Below, one piece after another: positions 1-5,376 of a DNA stretch of 6,346 bases; within the stretch, counting starts at the first letter, position 1; every line of letters begins with the position of its first letter. The stretch is from Betaproteobacteria bacterium. Lineage in GTDB: Bacteria > Pseudomonadota > Gammaproteobacteria > Burkholderiales > Casimicrobiaceae. The notes below the pieces were generated by a model. That model saw only the letters and a program-made list of their open reading frames with translations, was not told where the DNA came from and ran no database searches. Location: the NCBI GenBank assembly GCA_005889025.1, contig VBCZ01000165.1, positions 1,613 to 7,958 of the forward strand. The letters are read 5' to 3'. Made by a program: the position numbers and the translations under genes.

Positions 1-60
1 CCCGAGACGGTGCGGGAAACCCGCACGACGACATCCCCGCTGGCCGAGGAGACGCGCTGA
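1..60 (+). CDS. 3' end of an unidentified upstream gene (partial)
   Basis: Frame 1 is open from the window edge to a TGA at 58-60 and would encode a 19-residue hydrophilic tail ending SPLAEETR. The tail is rich in Thr, Arg and Glu. It carries no recognisable motif, so no function is offered. The strand and spacing (91 bp to the ATG of the dehydrogenase) would allow it to be the preceding gene of the same operon. Such a short open stretch in GC-rich DNA could also be chance. Confidence 0.3.
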   Translation, partial: PETVRETRTTTSPLAEETR

Positions 61-151
61 TCGCGCATCGGAGCCGTTGTCGACACGGCCCGCACTGCAA
101 ATCCGGAAAGCGGGTTGGGACGGTGCGGGCTTCAACAACCTAGCTCTCGCG

Positions 152-901
152 ATGAACCTCAAACTGGACGCGAAGATTGCGTTGGTCACCGGCGCAGGAA
201 GCGGCATTGGAGCTCGCATCAGCGCCAAGCTCGCCGAGGAAGGTTGTACGGTCTATGTGACCGATCTCGATGCGGAAGCGGCGAACGTCACTGCGGCCGG
301 TATCGGTCCGGCAGCCCATGCGATGCGGATGGATGTGACGAAACCTGGCGACGTCCAACTGCGCGTGCAGGAAATCGTGGAGAGGCATGGCGGCATAGAC
401 ATTCTCGTGAACAATGCGGGAATTCTGAAGACAGGCAGCCTCCTGGAATCATCGGTCGAAGACTGGGACGAGGTCTGTCGCGCCAACCTTTCCAGCGTGT
501 ATTACTGTTCCAAGGCGGTCCTCCCGATCATGCTGAAAAGGCGCTACGGCAAGATCGTCAACATCGCGTCGATATCTGCCGCTCGGGCAGGAGGCATATT
601 CGGCAACGTCCTGTACGGCACCGCGAAAGCGGGCGTGGTCGCCTTCACCAAGGGATTTGCGCGCGAACTCGCCCCTTACGGCATCAACGTCAACGCCGTG
701 GCGCCTGGCGTGGTCGAAACGGCAATGACCCGTGCCAAGCTGACTCCCGACGTGCGGGAGCAGGTGCTCGCGAAACTTCCCATGCACCGGCTCGCCGATG
801 TCGAAGATATCGCCAATGCCGTCGCGTTTCTCGCCTCGGACGTGGCCGCCTACATCACCGGCGACACCTTAATTGTCGATGGTGGCTCCTTGACGGCGTA
901 A
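152..901 (+). CDS. SDR-family oxidoreductase, FabG-like, NAD(H)-type
   Basis: This is a classical short-chain dehydrogenase/reductase of 249 residues, the usual length, and should be a soluble cytosolic enzyme. Visible motifs are the Rossmann glycine motif TGAGSGIG (residues 13-20), DV at 61-62, NNAG at 87-90, the structural Asn112, a catalytic Ser (most likely Ser140 in NIASIS), and YGTAK at 155-159 giving Tyr155 and Lys159. The C-terminal IVDGG is also typical. Asp38 at the end of the second beta strand (VTDLD) is the usual sign of preference for NAD(H) over NADP(H). The frame is open back to a TTG at 77, but that would add 25 residues unlike any SDR N-terminus, so the ATG at 152 was chosen. 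Neither start has a good ribosome binding site. The substrate cannot be read from the sequence: 3-oxoacyl, sugar or steroid alcohol dehydrogenases all look like this. Confidence 0.9.
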   Translation: MNLKLDAKIALVTGAGSGIGARISAKLAEEGCTVYVTDLDAEAANVTAAGIGPAAHAMRMDVTKPGDVQLRVQEIVERHGGIDILVNNAGILKTGSLLESSVEDWDEVCRANLSSVYYCSKAVLPIMLKRRYGKIVNIASISAARAGGIFGNVLYGTAKAGVVAFTKGFARELAPYGINVNAVAPGVVETAMTRAKLTPDVREQVLAKLPMHRLADVEDIANAVAFLASDVAAYITGDTLIVDGGSLTA

Positions 902-917
902 CCGGCACGGGTAACCG

Positions 918-1165
918 ATCGTCATCCCCGCGAACGCGGGGATCCAGTGGCTTTTGTCAAACGACAATGGATTCTCGCTGGAGCCTGCCCCTTCGGCGAG
1001 CTCAGGGCAGGTTCCGAGCGTAGTCGAAGGACGGGAATGACGGCTTGAAAAATCGTCGTCCCCGCGAACGCGGGGATCCAAATGCCTTTCGCAAACGAAA
1101 AATGGATTCCCGCTGGAGCCTGCCCCCGAATGCTTGAATCGGGGGCGGGAATGACGGCTTGAAAA
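918..1165. repeat. Two tandem copies of a hairpin-forming intergenic repeat
   Basis: Unit A spans about 918-1051 and unit B about 1052-1165. They share the order atcgtc, an ATCCCCGCG-type palindrome, ATGGATT, CTCGCTGGAGCCTGCCC or a close variant, a variable core, then GGGAATGACGGCTTGAAAA. The first hairpin in A pairs 924-932 with 935-943; in B it pairs 1059-1066 with 1069-1076. Each unit has a second hairpin in its variable core: 984-990 with 1005-1011 in A, and 1122-1129 with 1139-1146 in B. In B an outer stem, 1106-1113 with 1145-1152, is also perfect. The sequence belongs to the dispersed 'TGGATTCCCGC...GCGGGAATGACGG' class found between many proteobacterial genes. It lies between the convergent 3' ends of the dehydrogenase (+) and the HiPIP gene (-), where it may help stop transcription. 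No T-run follows the stems. Confidence 0.8.
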
Positions 1166-1226
1166 ATCGTCTTCGCGAAATCAACAAGGAATTCCGTCCC
1201 GCACTTCACGAGTTCATCGACGAAAC

Positions 1227-1496
1227 TCAGGTCTTCTTTGCCCAGGCAAGGCAATACCCGCTCGGATTGACGGGTCCTTCAATAATCGCGCACCCGTTGG
1301 GCGGGATGAAGCTCCGGCAATTGCTGCACTGCTTGTCCGCATTGGGTTTGTCCTGATATTACATTGCCTCTTTGGAAGCCTTCGCTTGCGCGAGCGCTTC
1401 TTTGGTCGGGATCACCCGGACGGCCAGCGCAGCAGTCGCCAGCAGCACGGCGCCCCTCAGCACGGAGCGGCGCGGGAATTTGCGATTGTCATCCAT
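1227..1496 (-). pseudogene. High-potential iron-sulfur protein (HiPIP) with an in-frame TAA at codon 46
   Basis: Read on the - strand from the ATG at 1496-1494, the frame gives a twin-arginine signal (FPRRSVLRG, residues 7-15), a hydrophobic stretch, and a probable cleavage site after ALA (residue 36). KASKEAM follows, then a TAA at 1361-1359, then YQDKPNADKQCSNC onward to a TGA at 1229-1227. The four cysteines that bind the [4Fe-4S] cluster are at codons 57, 60, 69 and 82, and FIPPNGC and the aromatic-rich tail GYCLAWAKK are typical of HiPIPs. HiPIPs are small periplasmic one-electron carriers folded before Tat export. Homologues usually have Gln (CAA) just before YQDKP, so a single C-to-T change explains the stop. 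No start codon follows in frame for reinitiation. The gene was missed by simple ORF finding because of the stop. An excellent Shine-Dalgarno (1511-1504) and close spacing to the upstream cytochrome gene show it was an expressed operon member. It is either a young pseudogene, a sequence error, or a read-through gene. Confidence 0.85.
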
Positions 1497-1503
1497 GAAA
1501 AAT

Positions 1504-1511
1504 ATCTCCTT
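1504..1511 (-). promoter_or_regulatory. Shine-Dalgarno AAGGAGAT of the HiPIP gene
   Basis: On the - strand AAGGAGAT lies seven bases before the ATG at 1496 and three bases after the TGA of the upstream cytochrome-porin gene. It fixes the HiPIP start and suggests translation of the two genes in tandem from one mRNA. It is the strongest ribosome binding site seen in the window. Confidence 0.75.
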
Positions 1512-1513
1512 CG

Positions 1514-2887
1514 TCAAAACATGATCCATCCCATCAGGAAGAGCGTGTCATTGTCGCTGGCATTGCGTCCGAAGCCATCGTAGTTCGTTCGGCTGCCATT
1601 GAATTCCCGATACGCGGTGTATTGCAGCAGGAGCCGCACATCGCGCCGCGGCAACCAGTCCACCTCGAAAACGTAGCCGCTGCTCTTGGGGCTGCCGGTC
1701 GCGCTGCCGGTCACAGGCTCACCCGTGTTATAGAGGCCGTTGTCTTCGTCGCCGCTTGTGCGAAAGTACGCCAGCGTTGCTCCGTACTTGGTGTCGTAGT
1801 AATAGGTCGCTTTGCCCCTGAACGTTCGTAGCCGGTTGGCTGGATTGCTCGCGGCGCCTGCGCCAAAGGTCCCGCCCAGATCCTGTCGTTCGCTGATCCA
1901 GTTGAGTTGCGTGGAAAAGCGATGACGGTCGGTGATGTACTGATACTGAGCATCGATGCCCACATCGCGAAACCGATCGGTGGGCCCTGTCGGATCCATG
2001 CTATCGGGGAACCTGCGCGCGTTGATTCCGTAGGTGCCCATCATCGCGGAATGCCGGCCCTCGCCCCATACATGCTGGAGCGCCAGGCGCCAATAAGGCG
2101 CCGCTCCGTGAAGGACGGCGTCGGCCGCTTTATCCGTCCCAGTGCGAAAGATCGATAACGCCTTGTCCGCCGTGCGATACGCCGCAACCTCCGCGTAGAG
2201 GGTCTCGTTCCATAAGGTATAGGCGCCCAATCCCGCAACTTGCTGCCCGAGACCTCCGTCGATCAGTGCCGCTGCATTGGGAGCCACCGCCACGCTCGAA
2301 CTCGCGAACGGGAAACCCCACGCAGGCGTCGTGTTGTAGATATCCGATACAGTAGGATTGTTGTTCAACGTAAGTCCGTAGCTGAGATCCGTGGCGTCGT
2401 ACTTAAGACGATTGGCGTAGCGAAGGTCGACGTTGTCGATCGCGCTGTGGTGAGCAACGCCGTCGTAAGACCATTGGGCGAAGGCGCCGACGTTCTCCGC
2501 GATCCGGCCCGCGTAGAACAGGCTCAATTGCTGCAGCACTGCACTGTTGTTCCTTGGGAAATCGCTCGGGTCGGCGCCCGCGGTGCTGTTGGTATGGGTC
2601 GCCGAGAGCTGCAGCATCGCGGCCAGCGGCAACTTCGAAGGTCCATCGCTTCGCGTCGGAAACCATGGACGATCTTCCTTTACGCTTTGCATGAGCGTAT
2701 ATCCGCCGAGCTTGAATTGCCTGCCCACGGGAGTGAGTTCCGGCCAGCTGACATGACAAGCGACGCATTCGAAACCGGTCTGACGAGCAAAGCTCGGCAC
2801 CGCCTGAGCAAGTCCGGGGGCCAAGAGCAGCCCCACCGCGAGCGTGGTGCATAGGCGATATGCGGTTCGATGCAGCACCGTGACCAT
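1514..2887 (-). CDS. Outer-membrane monoheme cytochrome c fused to a beta-barrel (Cyc2-like)
   Basis: The predicted protein has 457 residues. A Sec signal peptide ends in LAPGLAQA (cleavage after residue 29). The mature protein starts VPSFARQTG and carries one c-type heme site, CVACH (Cys41, Cys44, His45), followed by PELTPVGRQFKLGGYT. The remaining 390 or so residues are rich in alternating polar and aromatic strands (for example ATYYYDTKYGATLAYFR) and end in TLFLMGWIMF. The terminal Phe is the usual signature of an outer-membrane barrel. One N-terminal heme plus a porin-like barrel in about 450 residues is the architecture of Cyc2, the outer-membrane iron oxidase, and a HiPIP gene follows 17 bp downstream. 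I infer a role in moving electrons across the outer membrane; the donor is not readable. The ATG at 2887 gives the cleanest signal peptide. An ATG at 2914 adds nine residues, and a GTG at 2974 is less likely. A plain cytochrome/porin of unknown function is the alternative. Confidence 0.8.
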   Translation of the reverse strand: MVTVLHRTAYRLCTTLAVGLLLAPGLAQAVPSFARQTGFECVACHVSWPELTPVGRQFKLGGYTLMQSVKEDRPWFPTRSDGPSKLPLAAMLQLSATHTNSTAGADPSDFPRNNSAVLQQLSLFYAGRIAENVGAFAQWSYDGVAHHSAIDNVDLRYANRLKYDATDLSYGLTLNNNPTVSDIYNTTPAWGFPFASSSVAVAPNAAALIDGGLGQQVAGLGAYTLWNETLYAEVAAYRTADKALSIFRTGTDKAADAVLHGAAPYWRLALQHVWGEGRHSAMMGTYGINARRFPDSMDPTGPTDRFRDVGIDAQYQYITDRHRFSTQLNWISERQDLGGTFGAGAASNPANRLRTFRGKATYYYDTKYGATLAYFRTSGDEDNGLYNTGEPVTGSATGSPKSSGYVFEVDWLPRRDVRLLLQYTAYREFNGSRTNYDGFGRNASDNDTLFLMGWIMF

Positions 2888-2998
2888 TCCCTGCTCTTCT
2901 CCGTGCGTGTTCATATCGCGAGCCCCGTGCTCCGTCCTCGATAACAGCGGAATGGCGCATGTCGCCCGCGTCACGAAGCCGCAACAGGGCGCGCGTCA

Positions 2999-3026
2999 TG
3001 AATAAACAGAGCATGTGCGTTGTCTA
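2999..3026 (-). promoter_or_regulatory. Weak candidate promoter for the cytochrome-porin/HiPIP operon
   Basis: On the - strand TAGACA (3026-3021) matches the sigma-70 -35 box TTGACA at five of six positions. Sixteen bases later lies TATTCA (3004-2999), a poor -10 box. The site is about 110 bp before the chosen ATG. This is offered only as the best candidate by eye. Confidence 0.2.
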
Positions 3027-3241
3027 TTCCTCGGCGAAGCCGATTGGTTCACTGCGGGATTCGCAATCAGGTATCGACGCAGTACGGAATCGCTGTCACG
3101 CTCGGTCGTTACGCGTCCCTGCCAACGGCTGGAGGGATCGCAGACGAAGGTTGCTTGGGACTTCTCGCGTTTGTCGTAGCGGTCGCGGGGTCCCCGCATC
3201 GCACCATGGCCGGCGCAAAGCCTCTAAACACGACAATCGTC

Positions 3242-3259
3242 GATATTTCGGGGAATATC
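3242..3259. repeat. Inverted repeat GATATT-N6-AATATC
   Basis: A perfect 6-bp inverted repeat surrounds the loop tcgggg. It is AT-rich within GC-rich surroundings and lies 14 bp before the tandem 22-bp repeat. A shorter CGAC-N4-GTCG palindrome (3231-3242) abuts it. Its position upstream of the anti-sigma operon makes it a possible protein-binding site, but a 6-bp arm can arise by chance. Confidence 0.35.
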
Positions 3260-3273
3260 TTGGCCGCGGAACG

Positions 3274-3317
3274 GTTTACAGTGGAAGTGGCGGAGATTTA
3301 CACTGGAAGCGGCTGAG
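3274..3317 (+). repeat. Tandem 22-bp direct repeat upstream of the anti-sigma operon
   Basis: Two directly adjacent 22-bp units (3274-3295 and 3296-3317) are identical at 18 of 22 positions. They share the cores TTTACA, TGGAAG and GGC-GAG. The period is close to two turns of DNA, so two protein molecules could bind on the same face of the helix. The repeat sits 56-99 bp upstream of the sigma-like short ORF. It contains TTTACA elements resembling a -35 box, but no good -10 box follows at the right distance. Confidence 0.6.
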
Positions 3318-3372
3318 ACCTTGTCAGCGTGCGAACCGCCGAAGATAACCTTACCGGGCTTCTTAAAGGACA

Positions 3373-3495
3373 ATGCTGCGCAGCAAAGGCAATGGCATCA
3401 AAGCATGGCGCGAGCAACCGACGCGGATGGTGATGTTTCACGCGCGGCGGCAGCTCGAGCCTTTGCTGGCGGACCGCGGAGAGGAAGCGCCATGA
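3373..3495 (+). pseudogene. Possible truncated ECF sigma factor C-terminus (40-codon ORF)
   Basis: An ATG at 3373 opens a 40-codon frame ending in a TGA at 3493-3495. That stop overlaps the ATG of the anti-sigma gene as ATGA, the usual coupling of sigma and anti-sigma genes. The segment PTRMVMFHARRQLEPLL (codons 16-32) resembles the end of sigma region 4 in ECF factors, where a helix of the type TRMFHARRQL-LL closes the protein. The first 15 codons look like nothing, and a stop at 3364-3366 lies just upstream. The rest of the sigma factor (region 2 and most of region 4, about 150 residues) is absent from all three + frames upstream. I read it as the 3' stub of a sigma gene whose body was lost. 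It could instead be a chance ORF or a short leader peptide. Confidence 0.4.
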
Positions 3496-4142
3496 GCGGA
3501 CGCGTTCTGCCATTCGATCCCCCGGCACACAAAGTGGCCGATGTGCTGCTGCCGTGGTTCGTGAACGGGACGCTCGACGAGGACGAGCTCGCATTTGTGC
3601 GGCAGCATCTCGGCGAGTGCGCGCGTTGCCAGCGCGAGGTCGAGTGGCTGCGCGAGCTGCGCGCGGCTTGCGCCGATGGAGAAGCCGTGCCGGGCGCCTC
3701 CTCCGTTTTTCATAAATTGGGTCGCCAGCTCGATGAGCCACGCACGGCGCGAGGCGAAGGATCGTGGCCGCGAAGGCTTTGGAAGCGGACTCCGTCCTGG
3801 TCGCGATGGGCCATGGCGGCGGAACTTGCGTTGATCGTCGCGCTAGGCGCCGCGCTGCTGCCGGCCACCGATGGCCCCGCGCTATACCGGACCCTTGGAG
3901 CGAGGAACGCTGCTACGCCGATAAACGGTAATCTCGTCGTCGTATTCGATCCGACCACCCCCGAGTCCGATCTCCGCCGGATACTGCGCGCGGCGGGAGC
4001 CCGCATCGTGGACGCGCCCACGCAGGCAAATGCCTACGTGCTGAAGGTCGCGCCCGAACGACGCGAAAGTGCGGAGCGAGCCTTGCGCGCGGAGCCCGCC
4101 GTCGTATTGGTCGCACGGCTCGGCCCCGGAGAGACCCGTTGA
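3492..4142 (+). CDS. Transmembrane zinc-finger anti-sigma factor with a periplasmic C-terminal domain
   Basis: The predicted protein has 216 residues. The N-terminal cytosolic domain has the zinc-binding anti-sigma pattern: His13, then 25 residues, then His39-x3-Cys43-x2-Cys46 in QHLGECARC. This domain holds an ECF sigma factor inactive at the membrane. A single transmembrane helix (about 106-124, WAMAAELALIVALGAALL) follows a basic stretch, placing the C-terminus outside the cytoplasm. The periplasmic part (about 147-208, from NLVVVFDP to VVLVARL) has an alternating beta/alpha/beta pattern like the small ferredoxin-fold propeptides of subtilisin-like proteases. The ATG at 3492 was chosen because GGAGAGGA (3478-3485) stands six bases before it and the family pattern begins there; the frame is open back to 3321. 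Its stop overlaps the TTG of the peptidase gene, so the two are translationally coupled. The partner sigma gene is missing apart from a possible stub. Confidence 0.8.
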   Translation: MSGRVLPFDPPAHKVADVLLPWFVNGTLDEDELAFVRQHLGECARCQREVEWLRELRAACADGEAVPGASSVFHKLGRQLDEPRTARGEGSWPRRLWKRTPSWSRWAMAAELALIVALGAALLPATDGPALYRTLGARNAATPINGNLVVVFDPTTPESDLRRILRAAGARIVDAPTQANAYVLKVAPERRESAERALRAEPAVVLVARLGPGETR

Positions 4143-5366
4143 CGATCGTGCGCGCATGGCTCCTGGTCCTGCTGTGCCTGTGCGCGGCGGCGTGCGCCCG
4201 ATTGGATCGCGTCACCGGAACGACCGTCGACGATAGATCCACCGAGCAACAAGTCCTGGTCATGTTGCACGTGGCGCCGGCGCACTTTCGGCCCGATGTG
4301 AGCTATGGCGGGAGCTACAACGCGCGCGTCGGAGGCGACGCCCGGCAACGGATCGCCGAGGAGATTGCGAGGCAATACAACCTGACCATCACCAATGACT
4401 GGCCCATGCCGGCCTTGGGTATCGATTGTTTCGTCATGGAGGCAGCCCGCAATGCTTCGCTGCCACGCCTCGTCGAACAGTTGTCGCGTGACCCGCGGGT
4501 GGAGTCGGCGCAGGCGGTGAACCTATTCCATGTGCTCGCTCACAACGATCCTTCACAAGATCGCCACGGGCCGCTACGTGCGCGTCGCGGAGGTCGATAC
4601 CGGAGTGGAGCTCGACCATCCCGATCTTGCCGGACGAGTCGCCCTGGCGCGAAATTTCGTCGATGGACATCCGGATGTACCAGAAGAGCACGGAACCGCG
4701 GTCGCGGGAATCATCGCCGCCCGAGCCGACGATGGCATCGGCATCGCAGGCATAGCGCCGGAGGCGAAATTGATGGCGCTTCGCGCTTGTTGGCAACCCG
4801 CGAGGCGCGATGACGCCGCTGTTTGCAGCAGCTTTACCCTGGCGAAGGCGCTGCAGTTCGCGCTCGACCAGAACGCCCAAGTGGTCAACCTGAGTCTCGG
4901 CGGACCGCGCGACCGCCTGCTGGAACGCTTGCTTGACGCTGCAGCAGCACGCGGCATCGCGGTTGTCGGCGCCGTCGACCCGGATGTCCGTGACGGTGGC
5001 TTTCCGGCCTCTTACCGCGGTGTGCTTGCCGTCGCGGGGGATGACGCGCACGATGTGCCCGTAGGCGTCTTGTTGGGGCCAGGGCGGGACATTCCGACGA
5101 CAACCGTGGGTGGAAAGTGGGGCTTCGTTGCCGGTTCATCGTTTGCGGCAGCTCATCTGACAGGACTCGTGGCGCTATTGCGTGAGCTTGCTCCCAACCT
5201 TCCGCCGCAGCAGATCCGAGAGGCGCTCGCAGCTCGGGCGATGTCGTCGCTGGCGGGCGAGGCTCACGCTATTGTCGATGCCTGTGCGGCCGTTACGAGA
5301 ATAGCGGGAACTTGTGCCTGTGCCTGCGTTGTGGCGAGTGACACGAAGTCGCCGCCGCCGCCCTGA
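4139..5366 (+). pseudogene. S8 subtilisin-like serine peptidase split by a frameshift near 4550
   Basis: The first part is in the frame of a TTG at 4139 (alternative GTG at 4148). It has a hydrophobic export signal ending LCLCAAAC, a weak lipobox, then a propeptide-like region ending AVNLFHVLAHNDP at about 4553. The peptidase domain is in the next frame, open from 4521 to the TGA at 5364-5366. It has the catalytic Asp in AEVDTGVELDHPDL (4596-4598), His in EEHGTAVAG (4689-4691), VVNLSLGG, and Ser in AGSSFAAAHLTG (5139-5141). The oxyanion Asn region reads VVGAVDPD with Asp at 4977-4979. Related proteins usually have some 15 more residues between the propeptide and the LHKIATGR-like start of the domain. 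A small deletion with loss of frame at 4541-4562 therefore fits, and imperfect repeats CACAACGATC and CACAAGATC flank the spot. The gene overlaps the anti-sigma gene by four bases. It may be a pseudogene or hold a sequencing error; the domain downstream looks intact. Confidence 0.8.
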
Positions 5367-5376
5367 GGGCGGAGGG

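Larger units (their letters stand above)
2888..3491. other. Non-coding region between the two divergent operons
   Basis: About 600 bp separate the cytochrome-porin gene (-) from the anti-sigma gene (+). No frame in it shows a convincing protein except the short sigma-like tail at 3373-3495. It holds a weak candidate promoter for the - strand operon and a GCGGGGTCCCCGC palindrome (3184-3196). It also holds an inverted repeat, GATATT(N6)AATATC, at 3242-3259 and a tandem 22-bp repeat at 3274-3317. Its length is unusual for such compact DNA, and it may be the eroded body of a lost sigma factor gene plus the control regions of both operons. Confidence 0.5.

Noticed and set aside
115..1023. 302-codon + strand frame over the dehydrogenase gene
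   Set aside because: Shadow of the SDR in another frame; Arg/Gln-rich, without motifs.
921..1080. CCCCGCGAACGCGGGGATCC occurring twice, resembling a type I-E CRISPR repeat
   Set aside because: Only two copies are present and their spacing is about 134 bp. The sequence between them is itself repeated, so these are intergenic repeats and not an array.
1159..1356. 65-codon + strand frame opposite the HiPIP C-terminal half
   Set aside because: The opposite strand encodes an unmistakable HiPIP cluster domain; this frame is its shadow.
2240..2854. Long + strand open frame (204 codons) opposite the cytochrome-barrel gene
   Set aside because: It is antisense to a gene with a signal peptide, heme motif and barrel signature. 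Its Arg-rich composition is typical of a GC-rich shadow frame.
2403..3014. 203-codon - strand frame overlapping the 5' part of the cytochrome-barrel gene
   Set aside because: It is a same-strand shadow in a different frame with no protein-like pattern; the other frame carries the heme motif.
3020..3316. 98-codon + strand frame from a TTG in the divergent intergenic region
   Set aside because: It has no ribosome binding site or motif, and its end is the translation of the tandem 22-bp repeat.
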